DNA of 64,000 bases from NCBI RefSeq assembly GCF_011762045.1, contig NZ_JAASQS010000006.1, positions 62,001-126,000 of the forward strand, in the 5' to 3' direction. This DNA comes from Rhizomicrobium electricum (GTDB lineage Bacteria > Pseudomonadota > Alphaproteobacteria > Micropepsales > Micropepsaceae). The notes below the pieces were generated by a model. The model was not told the origin of the DNA and made no database searches. It worked only from the letters and a program-made list of their open reading frames with translations. Of the stretch, positions 47,070-58,200 are shown piece by piece; the stretch's first letter is position 1; each line of letters begins with the position of its first letter. The translations under genes were made by a program, and so were the position numbers.

Positions 47070-47540
47070 ATGACGCAAACCAAGACGGCTCTCTACCGCG
47101 ATCTGCTTCTGCAGGCGCAAGGCCTCGTGACCGGGATCGACGATCCGATCGCCAACGCCGCCAACATCGCGGCGCTGATCTGGTACGGCCTGCCCGATCT
47201 CAATTGGGCGGGCTTCTATTTCGCCAAGGACCGCGAACTGGTGCTGGGACCGTTCCAGGGCAAACCGGCCTGCGTGCGGATCGCCGACGGCAAGGGCGTG
47301 TGCGGCGCCGCCGCGGCGGCCCGCCAAACCCTGATCGTGCCCGACGTGCACGCCTTCGAAGGTCATATCGCCTGCGACAGCGCCTCGAACGCCGAAATCG
47401 TGGTGCCGCTGATCCGCAATGGCGCCGTCATCGGCGTGCTCGATCTCGACAGTCCGTTGCGGGCGCGCTTCGACGAGGCCGATGCGGCCGGACTCGAAGC
47501 TATCGCAGCGGTCTGGATCGCCGCCAGCAAGGCCTTCTGA
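47070..47540 (+). CDS. msrC: Free methionine-(R)-sulfoxide reductase (fRMsr)
   Basis: 156 residues, GAF-domain fold. LNWAGFYFAKDRELVLGPFQG is the family N-terminal block. Cys68, Cys78 and Cys102 have spacings 10 and 24, exactly as in E. coli (84, 94, 118), with Cys102 in FEGHIACDS the catalytic residue. It reduces free Met-(R)-sulfoxide. The gene is convergent with a predicted small RNA and a LacI regulator. Confidence 0.95.
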   Translation: MTQTKTALYRDLLLQAQGLVTGIDDPIANAANIAALIWYGLPDLNWAGFYFAKDRELVLGPFQGKPACVRIADGKGVCGAAAAARQTLIVPDVHAFEGHIACDSASNAEIVVPLIRNGAVIGVLDLDSPLRARFDEADAAGLEAIAAVWIAASKAF

Positions 47541-47550
47541 AGACGGGATG

Positions 47551-47642
47551 AAAAGAAAAGGGCGGCGCTCGGCCGCCCAAGTCCAGGGAGGAGTGACCAG
47601 CACTCACAAAGTTCTCGACCGGGCAACGGTCGAGGGCAGTGG
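47551..47642 (-). ncRNA. Probable suhB/MmgR (alpha-r8)-type small RNA
   Basis: On the minus strand about 92 bases run from just after a CTATAG (-10-like, 47648-47653) to a terminator GGGCGGC-CGAGC-GCCGCCC with TTTTCTTTT. The first stem-loop is CTCGACCG with CGGTCGAG; between the stems lies CACTCCTCCCTGG, an anti-Shine-Dalgarno motif flanked by TTTGTGAGTGCTGGT, as in the alphaproteobacterial suhB RNA family (recalled, not searched). Such RNAs act with Hfq on target ribosome sites. The gene lies in the gap between msrC and the LacI gene. Confidence 0.6.
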
Positions 47643-47682
47643 CTGAACTATAGCGCAACCCGCCTGCGCTTACCAGAAGTTT

Positions 47683-47696
47683 TGACAGCGCTTTCC
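47683..47696. promoter_or_regulatory. LacI-type operator-like palindrome
   Basis: TGACAGCGCTTTCC (complement GGAAAGCGCTGTCA) matches the generic LacI-family operator TGAAAGCGCTTTCA at 12 of 14 positions. It lies 30 bases upstream of the small RNA's -10-like box and 43 bases after the adjacent LacI gene. Confidence 0.45.
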
Positions 47697-47738
47697 AAAA
47701 TCAAGGAAAACTATTTCTTATCAAGACGCTATCTCAGA

Positions 47739-48791
47739 TTATCCGATGGCGCCGGGAGGCGGCACGGTGGATTCCCGGACCACCAGTTCGTGCTCGAACT
47801 GGCGCTCGACCGGGGCATCGGTGGCGGTCCTCTGGATCAGCATCGAAACGGCGGCTTCGGCCATTTCGCGGATCGGCTGGCGGCAGGTGGTCAGGCGCGG
47901 CGACACCACCTGGGCGACCAGGGAGTCGTCGAAGCCGGCGACCGAAAGATCGTGCGGAATCTTGAGATTGTAGCGCTGCGAGCAGGCCAGCACGGCGGCG
48001 GCCATGTCGTCGTTGCCGGCAAAGATCGCGGTCGGCCGGTTCTTCAAGGTCAGCAGCTTTTCGCCGGCTTCCAGGCCCGATTGGTAAGAGAAAAAGCCCT
48101 GAACGCAGAGTTCTTCTTCGAGCGGCAGGCCGGCATGTTCCAGCGCGGAGCGATAGCCGGCAAAGCGCGCCTGGGCGGCGCCATGGCCGGGATGGCCCTT
48201 GATGAAGCCGATCCGCCGGTGACCGAGACCGATCAGATAGGCGGTCATGTCGTACGCCGCCTTGAAATCGTCGATGCGGACATCGGAGGCACCGGGCAGA
48301 TGCTTTTCCGGGGCAATGCGCACGAACGGACAATTGGCCCGGTTGAGCGCGTCGATCACCGCCTGGGTATCGCACAAAGGCGGGGTCAGAATGACGCCGT
48401 GCAGCGAGGATTCCGTCACCAGCGAATGTACTTGGCGGCCGAGATTGGGATTGGCGGCGTCGAGGCTTTCGACGATCAGGTGATAGCCTTCTTCGCGGCA
48501 GCGGGTCAGAACGCCCACCTGCATCGCGGCGATATAGCCGGCCGACGGATTGTCGTAGAGCAATCCGATCAGGAACGAGCGCTCGCTGGCGAGGCCGCGG
48601 GCGAAAATATTGGGGCGGTAGGACAACGCCTCGACCGCCTCCATCACCTTTTCGCGGGTGGCGTCGCTGACATTGGACTGGCGGTTGACGACCCGCGACA
48701 CGGTTTTGATCGAGACGCCGGCGCGCTTGGCGACGTCATAGATGCTGGCCGGTTTGTGGTTTTCGGGGCGTTCGGGGGAAGTTGGTTTCAC
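47739..48791 (-). CDS. LacI-family transcriptional regulator
   Basis: 350 residues from a GTG at 48791; the frame extends to an ATG at 48881, but that gives an N-terminus unlike the family. The helix-turn-helix ASIYDVAKRAGVSIKTVSRVVN is followed by a hinge helix region and a periplasmic-binding-type effector domain, with PPLCDTQAVIDAL, LGHRRIGFIKGHPGH and FAGNDDMAA. It is clearly paralogous to the partial LacI gene at 63223. The effector is probably a sugar. Confidence 0.92.
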   Translation of the reverse strand: MKPTSPERPENHKPASIYDVAKRAGVSIKTVSRVVNRQSNVSDATREKVMEAVEALSYRPNIFARGLASERSFLIGLLYDNPSAGYIAAMQVGVLTRCREEGYHLIVESLDAANPNLGRQVHSLVTESSLHGVILTPPLCDTQAVIDALNRANCPFVRIAPEKHLPGASDVRIDDFKAAYDMTAYLIGLGHRRIGFIKGHPGHGAAQARFAGYRSALEHAGLPLEEELCVQGFFSYQSGLEAGEKLLTLKNRPTAIFAGNDDMAAAVLACSQRYNLKIPHDLSVAGFDDSLVAQVVSPRLTTCRQPIREMAEAAVSMLIQRTATDAPVERQFEHELVVRESTVPPPGAIG

Positions 48792-48917
48792 GGTGCTTTT
48801 ATTTCTGGAGAGAAAATCTCGGAAAACGCCGATGACAACGCTGCCATCATAACCACCGGTCACCAAGATGCCAGATACCAATCGCCCCAGGCCGACGCGA
48901 GAAAAACCGCTGAATAA

Positions 48918-50228
48918 TCATATTAATCGGCGCTGTAAGGCCATGGCACCGGCTACGATAGCCGCCAGCATCACCGGATAGGCATAGCGAACCTCGCAGG
49001 CCTGCGGCAGCAGGAAGAAACTGAATTCGTAGGCCAGAGCGAACCCGGCCAGCAGGCGGGCATCGCGGCATCCGACGATCAGCACCAGCAGCAACAGGCC
49101 GAGATAGACCACGGCGCGGAACGTGAGGCTGACCGGAAAGATGTGACTTGTCATGATCTTGGCCGAAAGCGCCGGCGCAAAGGCTTGGGCGCCGACCGCC
49201 GCCACCGCCGGACGCGGCAGCGTGGAAATCCCTGGCGTGAGCGGGCGGCATCGCCAGATATCGCCGAGCCCGATCACCCGCGCGAACGCGGCCATGCGGT
49301 GCTGCAGAAAGGCGCCGGGACGCTCGCTCGCGACCCTGCGCCATTGTTCGAGCACGACGCGGTCGGGCACGTAATACAGCCGTCCGAACACGCCGCTGGT
49401 CGGCGTGATGGTGCCGCTATCCTTGGTCTGCCATAGCGTGTCGACCCGCACCGGACTGTACTGCGCGCGCATCTCGCGGGTGAGGCGGACGGTATCGAGA
49501 TGTTCGCGGGCAAACACCGTCAGCGGTGTCGACGGATCGTGCGCGACCGTGCCGGCGATATCGAAGATTGCCATCTTGCGCAGCGACAGCAAAACGTCGC
49601 CCGGTCCGGCTTTGACGAACAGTGCCGCCACCGCCGCGTTCACTAGCACGAAGACGACGACAATACCGGCAGCCCCGGCGAACGCGGTCCGGCGGTCGCG
49701 CTCGGGCCACCAGGCGATCGCCAACAGCGGCAGGATCAATCCGAACTGATAGCGCAACAGGAAGGCCAGCGTGCCGACCGCAAACGCCGCGAACCAGCGC
49801 GCCGGATTTTTGCCCGCCGCCAAAGCAAAAGCGAGCAGCACGAGATGGGCGCCGAACACGTCCTTCACGGTCACGCCTGCGGTGGCGAGCAGCGGCGGCC
49901 ACACCAGCAGCACGGCGCAGAACAGCGTTGCCGCCCACGCCGGCGGGCGATGGCGCGCCAAGAGAAGACCGACCGCCAGCCATAAGCTCGCCAGTTGCAA
50001 CGCGGTGAACAGCGCCGGGCCGCGTACCACCATCTCGCTGAGGCGCCAGATCAGGACCAGCGCAGCCGGATGCTGCGCGAACAGCGTGTGCGTTTCGGCT
50101 TCATACCAGACGATGATGCCGTCATAAGGAACATTGCCCGGCAACTGCAGCAGCAGCGCCAGCACAAAAAAACCAGCCGCCATCTTGGCCGCCGCGCGGC
50201 CATCGAGCGGGCGCTTGAAAACCTGCAT
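48918..50228 (-). CDS. Polytopic membrane protein of unknown function
   Basis: 436 residues with about ten membrane segments; the start follows AAGGGG by about five bases. Large extracytoplasmic loops contain WYEAETHTLF and a 130-residue stretch (about 210-350) with DTLWQTKDSG and WRRVASERPGAFLQHRM. The layout resembles GT-C-fold glycosyltransferase-like proteins of unknown activity, comparable with the 45693-47051 protein in plan but not obviously in sequence. The neighbouring gene is a secreted aspartyl-protease-like protein. Confidence 0.7.
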   Translation of the reverse strand: MQVFKRPLDGRAAAKMAAGFFVLALLLQLPGNVPYDGIIVWYEAETHTLFAQHPAALVLIWRLSEMVVRGPALFTALQLASLWLAVGLLLARHRPPAWAATLFCAVLLVWPPLLATAGVTVKDVFGAHLVLLAFALAAGKNPARWFAAFAVGTLAFLLRYQFGLILPLLAIAWWPERDRRTAFAGAAGIVVVFVLVNAAVAALFVKAGPGDVLLSLRKMAIFDIAGTVAHDPSTPLTVFAREHLDTVRLTREMRAQYSPVRVDTLWQTKDSGTITPTSGVFGRLYYVPDRVVLEQWRRVASERPGAFLQHRMAAFARVIGLGDIWRCRPLTPGISTLPRPAVAAVGAQAFAPALSAKIMTSHIFPVSLTFRAVVYLGLLLLVLIVGCRDARLLAGFALAYEFSFFLLPQACEVRYAYPVMLAAIVAGAMALQRRLI

Positions 50229-50326
50229 GCTTCACCCCTTCACGCGCGCGCACCTTAGGCAAATCGGGACGTGCTGCGGCAGGTCCAGGCGAAGATTTTC
50301 GAGCGCGACGGTTGCGGAAGGACGGG

Positions 50327-51541
50327 TTAGTCGGCGTCCGGCTCGAGCCAGAAACACATGGCATCGAAATCGAGCACCCAGCGGCGGGCGTCCTTCACGG
50401 CATCGAGACCGAGGGCGCCGTGGCGATCGGTTTCCGGGCGCGACTGCACGGCGACATTCTGCAATGTCACCGGCGTATTCCCGATCACGATGCGCCATTC
50501 ATCGAGAACGCGCGCACGGTCGGTGATGCTGCCGCCGGCGCCGCGCCACGTGAGGACCCGCTCCGATGTCTTCTTGGGGCTCGCCGTCACCGTCCATACC
50601 GAGGCATTCAGCGTCGTGGTATCGGCGGCGGTATCGAGCGCCAAACGCACTCTGGCACTGCCCGATTGCACCAGCACGAAAGGATCGAGACCCGACAACA
50701 GGACATTCGGCTCCATCGCCGCTGCCGCTGCGCCGCGACCGTAATCGAGACGGCCCGCCTCGCGGTCGTAAGCGATGCGGCCGAGCGTTACCAGCACCGG
50801 CAGGCCGATCACGGCCTCGATGCGATAGTCCGGCCGAAGGCGCATCGCCGAATCCGGCAGCACTGCGAAGACGACGTTGGCCAGTTCGGCATCGCCGAAC
50901 ATCAACCGGTCGGCAACAGCGAGCTGCATCGGCTGATCGGGACGAGCGGTGGTGAGAACGGTCAGGGCGTCCGGCAAAATCCGCAATCCGAGGCGTTCGG
51001 CCACCGACCGGCTCACCACCGAAAACGAGGCGTCGCTGTCGATCACCGCGCGGATCCGTTCGCCGTTGACGGTGACCGGCACGCGGATCAATCCCGCATG
51101 GTCGCGACGCGCCTCTACCGATCCGGCGGCGGAGCGAACCAGCGTCATCGGCTTTTCGCCGGCCAATGCGGCAGTGTCGTGCAGCACTTGCAGCGGTTCG
51201 CCCTCGAGCGGCGCGCCCGATTGGACCTCGACACAGTGCAATGCGGCGCGGGCCTCGGCGTAACGGGTCTGGCGCAAATAGATGTCGGAGAGAGCAAAAC
51301 AAGCACCGGCGCTGATGTCCTGCGACGCCGCAGCGCGCGTCAGCGGCTCCAGGATTGCGAGGGCCGCCGTGTCGCGATGGCGCAACGCCAGCACCGCACC
51401 GCGCGCGAGCAGCGCGGCGTCTTCGGTCTCGGCAGACAGTGTTTCGAGTGCCGCGATATCGCGATGCGCGATGGCCGTGGTCAGCGGCGAAGCGGCGGCA
51501 CCGCACACCAGGCAAAAGCCGATCAGAAGCAGTGACCGCAT
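50327..51541 (-). CDS. Secreted aspartyl-protease-like protein with altered active-site motifs
   Basis: 404 residues from ATG 51541, preceded by GGGGGA. A signal peptide ends near GAAASPL (residue 20). A helical, TPR-like region (about 25-130) is followed by two retropepsin-like lobes. The first catalytic motif reads VIDSDASFSVVS (DSD rather than DTG or DSG); the second reads LALDTAADTTTLNASV (DTAA rather than DTGA). The Asp is kept in both, but the Gly after Ser/Thr is changed. It may be an inactive or modified relative of periplasmic clan AA proteins. Confidence 0.7.
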   Translation of the reverse strand: MRSLLLIGFCLVCGAAASPLTTAIAHRDIAALETLSAETEDAALLARGAVLALRHRDTAALAILEPLTRAAASQDISAGACFALSDIYLRQTRYAEARAALHCVEVQSGAPLEGEPLQVLHDTAALAGEKPMTLVRSAAGSVEARRDHAGLIRVPVTVNGERIRAVIDSDASFSVVSRSVAERLGLRILPDALTVLTTARPDQPMQLAVADRLMFGDAELANVVFAVLPDSAMRLRPDYRIEAVIGLPVLVTLGRIAYDREAGRLDYGRGAAAAAMEPNVLLSGLDPFVLVQSGSARVRLALDTAADTTTLNASVWTVTASPKKTSERVLTWRGAGGSITDRARVLDEWRIVIGNTPVTLQNVAVQSRPETDRHGALGLDAVKDARRWVLDFDAMCFWLEPDAD

Positions 51542-52200
51542 GATGTCCCCCGGCGGCAAACTTAGCCGTGCACCGGAGGCGCTCCAAGCCGCGATCAAAC
51601 GGGGCGCGAAATCGTGAAGTCTGCTGCGGCTATGCTTGCAGAGACACAGTGTGCGCGAATGTTTGCTGTGCCGTCCTTCACTTGTAGTTGTCGACTGCGA
51701 ACAGCGGGTCGATCTCGTTGCAGACCTCAGAGACACCAAATCTGCTTTGCCGTTCTCGGCCTAGTATAGGTCGAAGACCAAACGGCTATGGTTAGTAGTC
51801 GGAAGACAAGAGTGATTTGAATTTTCAACACTGTAATTTGACTGTTCAGAGCAATGACTTGACCGGAATTCCGTTTACTCGTTTAAAGGGAATGTTACAC
51901 TCGTATGCATAAAGAAGTGCACAAAGAGACTCATTAATACCAAGGCGTCCTGTTTCGTCCGCGATCCGGACCGAGACTGGGATTGGGGCATCGGGGAATG
52001 GTGTTTGGTTATCACGTTGTGCCCGCAAGCGGCACGGTCGTGAGTGGAGTCTGCCGAAAAGTCCACGCCGCATCGGTGTGAATGCGGCCATCACCCATAA
52101 GCCCTCGGGCTTGTGGTGCCGGAAATTGTGTATCGGCCCGCCTTTTGGGAGGCGTCCGGCCGGTTATCGCGCAGGAAATCTGTGCGGAAGGGGGAAGATC
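51542..52200. promoter_or_regulatory. Upstream region and likely promoter of the giant autotransporter
   Basis: 659 bases without a supported gene; the middle (about 51780-51950) is AT-rich. Two promoter candidates are TTGACC-N17-TTTAAA (51859-51887) and TTTACT-N16-TACACT (51874-51901). Either would give an untranslated leader of about 300 bases that includes a short hairpin AAGCC-CTCG-GGCTT (about 52100). A minus-strand frame at 51846-52094 shows no recognisable features and was not called. Confidence 0.5.
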
Positions 52201-55200
52201 ATGTTCTCGCTCGCCAAAGCCATTCGCCGCGCCAATCCGGTGATGACATCCGTGATCGCGTTGATGTCGGGCCTTGTCGTTTCCTCCATGCCGGCCCATG
52301 CGGGCTGTTCGCTCAGCGGAGCGAGCATTGTCTGCACCGGGACGATCGCCGATCCGCTCGTCAAGGGGGCCACCACCACCATCGACACCATGAGCGTGTC
52401 GTCGATTGCCAATAGTACGACCCTGATCGCCTTCGTCGGCGACGGCGACGATGTGACGGTCACCCCTACCGACGGGCACTACACCTGCAGCGTCGCCAAT
52501 CAGTGCGTGATCGTGCCTTACATCGACGACGATCACGGCGAGACCTGCACGCCCAAAACCGACGGCGACGGCAACCCGCTCGGCGCTTGCATCGAAGGCG
52601 TGACCAGCATCGGTCCGACCGGAAAATCCGGCGAGAATGTGCATCTGATCATCGATGCGCCGACCTCCGGCACTATCACGATCGGCGGCGCCAGCCTGGA
52701 TGCGGCCGTCATGGCCCGCGCCAAGGGCGCTAACGGCGGCAACGGCGGCAACAACTATTTCGCCGGCAACGCGGGCAGCGGCGGCGACGGCGCCGACGGC
52801 GGCATCGCCACGGTGTCGTTTGCCGGCGTGGTGACGTCCGGCAACTCCGGCGGCATCCTGGCCGCCAGTATCGGTGGCGCCGGCGGTAACGGCGGCAGCA
52901 GCAAAGGTCTCGGCGGCAAAGACGGCTCCGGCGGCAAAGGCGGCTACGGCGGCACCGCTACCGCCCTGTTCAGCGCCGGTTCGGTCGCTACCTCGGGCAA
53001 GGGCAATATCGGCGTTCTCGCCATCAGCCAGGGCGGCGAAGGCGGCAAGGCCGGCAGCGGCGGCGGCATCGTTCATTTCGGCGCCGGCGGCGACAACGGC
53101 GGTCAGGCCGGTTCGGCGAGCGTCATGACGCTGGCGGATACCCTCGTCACGACCTACGGGAGCTATTCCAGCGGCATCGGTGCGCTCAGCATCGGCGGCG
53201 GCGGCGGCAAGGGCTCGGGCGGCTTCGGCCTGATCTATTCCGGCGGCGGCGACGGCTCGGCGGGCGGTAACGGCGGCGCGGTGCTGGTGGACGCCAAAGG
53301 CACCGTCATTACCCATGGCGCCTACTCGCAAGGCATTCTGGCGCAATCGATCGGCGGCGGCGGCGGCAGCGCGGAAGGCGTTGCGGGCATGGTCGCGCTC
53401 GGCGGCCAGGGCGATATCGGCGGCGTCGGCGGAGCGGTCACGGTCACCAATGCCGGCGCGATCACGACCTACGGATACCGCTCGAACGGTATCGAGGTGC
53501 AGTCGATCGGCGGCGGTGGCGGTAACGGCGCCAACTCCGGCGGCCTGTTCTCGCTCGGCGGCAAGGGCTCGTCGGCCACCATCGGCGGCACGGTCGCGGT
53601 GACCAACAGCGGCACCATCGTCACCTACAACTCGGATTCCATCGGTATTCTGGCGCAGTCGATCGGCGGCGGCGGCGGCAACGGCGGCACCTCGGGCGGC
53701 CTGATGGCGTTCGGCGGCTCCGGCGGCGGCGGCGGCGATGGCGGTATCGTCAGCGTCATCAACGCGGGCAACATCTACACCGGCCTCAACAGCGGGACCG
53801 CGGGTTCGGCCGGCATCCTCGCCCAGTCGATTGGCGGCGGCGGCGGTAACGGCGGCGGCTCGGTGGCGGCAGGGCCCGGCTTCGCCGTGGCGTTCGGCGG
53901 CTCGGGCGGCGTCGGCGGCAAAGGTAAAAGCGTCACCGTCGGGCTCGACGATCCCGATATCACGCTGGCCAAAGGCTACGCCATCGAAACCCATGGCGAC
54001 GCATCCTCCGCCATCGTCGCCCAATCCATCGGCGGCGGCGGCGGCAACGGCGGCTTCGCCGTGGCGGCTACGGGCAGCGCCAGCCTGTTCAGCGTCGCGC
54101 TCGGTGTCGGCGCCGGCGGCGGCGCCGGTGGCGACAGCTCGACGGTCGTGGTCACCACCAAAGGCAGTCTCGTCACACACGGTTTGGCGTCCGACGGCGT
54201 TCTGGCCCAATCGATCGGCGGCGGCGGCGGCAACGGCGGCTTCGGCGTGGCGGCGAGCTTCAATATCGGGACGTCTATCGCCGTCGGAGTCGGCGGCGGC
54301 GGCGGGTCGGGCGGCGCGGCTTCGAGCGTCACCGTCACCAGCCTCAGCGACATCGCCACCACCGGCGACAACAGCTACGGCATTCTGAGCCAATCGGTCG
54401 GCGGCGGCGGCGGTAACGGCGGCTTCTCGGTCGCCGCAAGTGTCGGCATTGTCGGCGTCAGCGTCGGAGTCGGCGGCACCGGCGGATCGGGCGGCGCCGC
54501 GGATTGGGCGCATGCGACCAATACCGGCAGTATCCAGACCTCCGGCGAAAACGCGGTCGGCATGGCGGTGCAATCGATCGGCGGCGGCGGTGGTAACGGC
54601 GGCTTCGCCGTGGCCGGCGCAATCGGCGCCGGCGGCATCGGCGTCGGCGTCGGCGGCTCCGGTACGACCGGCGGCGCATCCAGTTCGGCGCGGCTCGACG
54701 ATTCCGGATCGGTCCTCACCACGGGCGACAACGCCACCGGTCTTCTGGCGCAATCGCTGGGCGGCGGCGGCGGCAACGGCGGTTTCTCGGCCACCGCGGC
54801 GATCTCCGTGATGGGATCGGCGTCGGTCGGCATCGGCGGCTCCGGTGGCGGCGGCCAACATGCCGGATCGGCTCTGCTCTATGCCGACGGCGGCAATGCC
54901 AATATCGCGGTGAGCGGCTACGGAGACGGCTGGACGCTGGTCACCACGGGCGACAACGCGGCCGGTATCGAAGCCCAATCGATCGGCGGCGGCGGCGGCA
55001 ACGGCGGTTTCGCCGGGACCTTGTCGTTCTCCGGCGGCAGCGCCGTGACACTGGCGCTCGGCGGATCGGGCGGCGCCGGCAGTTACGCCTCCAATGCCAC
55101 CGTCCATAGCGGCTACGCCCGTGCCTATGCCGAAAACATCTTCACCCGCGGCGACAACTCGACCGGCATCGTTGTGCAGTCGATCGGCGGCGGCGGCGGC

Positions 55201-58200
55201 AACGGCGGCTTCGCGGTCAGCCTCAGCGGCGCCGTCAACGGCGGCAGTGCGCTGGCGGTGAGCGTCGGCGGCAGCGGCGGATCCGGCGGATACGCGGCGC
55301 GGGCCGCCGGGTTCAGCGTCGGCAATATCACCACCCTCGGCAATATGTCGGACGGCATTCTGGTGCAGTCGATCGGCGGCGGCGGCGGTAATGGCGGCTT
55401 CTCGGTGGCGCTTTCGGCCTCGACGCAAAGCTATTCCGGCGCCGTGGCGGTCGGCGGCAGCGGCGGTGCCGGCAATCACGCCGGTGCGGCGATCCTCAAT
55501 TCCAAAGGCAACATCACCACCTATGGCGATCAATCGATCGGCCTGTTCGCCCAATCGATCGGCGGCGGCGGCGGTAACGGCGGCTTCGCCGGGGCGGGTG
55601 CGCTCACCCTCAGCAGCGTCGGACTTGCGGCCGGTATCGGCGGCAAAGGCGCCGGCGGCAGCAACGCGTCCACGGTCGATCTGACCAGTGTCGGCGACGT
55701 CACCACCTATGGCAACGAGTCGAGCACGATCATCGCGCAATCCATCGGCGGCGGCGGCGGCAACGGCGGTTCGACCATCGGTCTGGCTTTCGGCGGACTC
55801 GGTTCGACCGGCGTCACGGTCGGCGGTTCGGGCGGGATCGGCAGTTCGGCCGATGCCGTGACCGTGACGTCGACCGGCAATCTGTCGACCGGGACCGGAT
55901 CGACCTCGGCGACGCTCGGCAACAATGCGTTCGGTATTCTCGCCCAGTCCTTGGGCGGCGGCGGCGGCAACGGCGGCTTCGCCGGTTCGCTGTCGGCGGG
56001 CGGCGCGGTCGGGATCAGTGTCGCGGTCGGCGGGCAGGGCGGCAAAGGCGGCTCCGCCAGCACCGTGACGGTGACATCGACCGGCAATATCTCGACCGTG
56101 TTCGACGATTCCGCCGGCATTCTGGCGCAATCCATCGGCGGCGGCGGCGGCAATGGCGGCTTCTCGGTCGCGTTGTCGGCTTCGGCCACCATCGAAGACA
56201 CCGGCGCCGCGGCGGCCGTGGCCATCGGCGGCTGGGGCAGCGATGCCGGTAATGCCGACGCCGTGTCGGTCACCTCGACCGGTCTCGTGCATACCGTGGG
56301 CGCGCATTCGGCGGCGCTCGAAGCGCAGTCGGTAGGTGGCGGTGGCGGCAACGGCGGCTTTGCGATTTCCGGCGCAGCCACGCTCGGACAGGCCGGCGTC
56401 AACGTCTCCATCGGCGGTTTCGGCGCCGGCGGCGGCGATGCCGGCAGCGCCACGCTGGAAAGCTACGGCGCAGGCCTCGACATCGTTCCGGCAGCCGACG
56501 TCATCACGATTGAAACGGACGGTGTGCAATCGGACGGCATTCTCGCCCAGTCCCTGGGCGGCGGCGGCGGTAACGGCGGCTTCGCAGTCGGTGCCAGTCT
56601 GGCCGCGGACGGCGCGGCGCTCGGCGTCTCGATCGGCGGTTTCGGCGCTGTCGGCGGCGATGCCGCTATCGTGAAGGTCACGAGCTACAACAACATCCTG
56701 ACCAAAGGCTTCCAGTCGAACGCGATTTCGGCGCAGTCGATCGGCGGCGGCGGCGGTAACGGCGGCTTTGCGGTCGAATTGACGGCCGCGTCCGATTTCA
56801 CCGCATCGGTGGCGGTCGGCGGCTTCGGCGACGGCGGCGGCGATGCCGACAAGGTCACGGTCGACAGTTTCGGCACGCTGGTTACCTCCGGCGCGGAAGC
56901 CAACGGCATCCTCGCCCAGTCTCTGGGCGGCGGCGGCGGCAATGGCGGGTTCGCCTTGTCCGGCGCGTTCAGCATGGAAAACGGTGCTCTCGCGGCCAGC
57001 CTCGGCGGCTTGGGCGGCAAGGGCGGCAAGAGCGGCGATGTCCTCGTCGCCAGCAACGCCGGCACAACCCTGACCGGCAATGTCGCCACCATCCAGACAT
57101 CCGGCGACAGCGCCAACGGTATCGAAGCGCAGTCGATCGGCGGCGGCGGCGGCAACGGCGGCTTCTCCGGTGCCTTCAACGCCACGGCCGATGGCACGTT
57201 CGGCATGAGCCTCAGTGTCGGCGGCTTCGGCGGTGCCGGCAATTCGGCCGGTTCGGTCGGCCTTACCTCGGTCGACAACATTCTGACCAAGGGCGACGGC
57301 GCCATCGGTATCCTGGCGCAGTCGATCGGCGGCGGCGGCGGTAACGGCGGCTTCTCGTTTGCCGGAACGGTGATGATGTCGTCGTCCAAGGGCTTCGCGG
57401 TGTCCGCCTCGCTCGGCGGTCTCGGCGGCAACGGCGCCAACAGCGACACGGTGACGGTGAATTCCACCGGCCTGATCTCGACCTCCGGCAAGCATGCCAG
57501 CGGTGTCGTCGCGCAATCGGTCGGCGGCGGCGGCGGCAACGGCGGCATCAGTGTCGCCGGTAGCTTCAACGCGTCCGCTTCGTCCACCAACGCCTCGCTT
57601 ACCGCCTCGGTCGGCGGCAAGGGCGGCGCCGGCGGCGCAGCGTCCGACGTGTTGGTGACCCGCAATGGCGCCATCACCACGCTCGGCGACGATTCCGTCG
57701 GCATCGCGGCCCAGTCGATCGGCGGCGGCGGCGGTAACGGCGGCCTCAGCATCGCCGGTTCGATCGGCGGACCGGATGCCAAGCAGATCACCGCCTCGGT
57801 CGGCGGTTTCGGCGGACCCGGCAGCGAAGCGGGCAATGTCCGCGTGCGCAATACCGGCACCATCACCACCGGCAAGATCGCAACCCAGAAGATCCAGATC
57901 GCTGCCGTGGGCGAAGTGTATATCGACGCATTGGTCGAATACGGCAACGGCTCGGCGGGCATCCTGGCCCAATCGATCGGCGGCGGCGGCGGCAACGGCG
58001 GTTTCTCGTTCGCCGGTTCGGTCGGGCCGATGGGCGACAAGACCTCGCTCAATGCGTCTTTGTCGGTCGGCGGTTTTGGCGGCAGCGGCGGTTACGCGGG
58101 TTCGGTCGATGTCGGCAATCTCGGCCTGATCACGACCTATGGCGCCAACGCCAACGGCATCGTGGCGCAATCGATCGGCGGCGGCGGCGGCAATGGCGGC

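Noticed and set aside
47593-47646. 17-codon plus-strand frame with GGGAGGAG upstream
   Set aside because: The apparent ribosome site is the complement of the small RNA's anti-Shine-Dalgarno motif; the minus-strand RNA with terminator explains the region better.
51846-52094. 82-codon minus-strand frame upstream of the autotransporter
   Set aside because: No family resemblance, no ribosome site, and it lies in the likely promoter and leader region.
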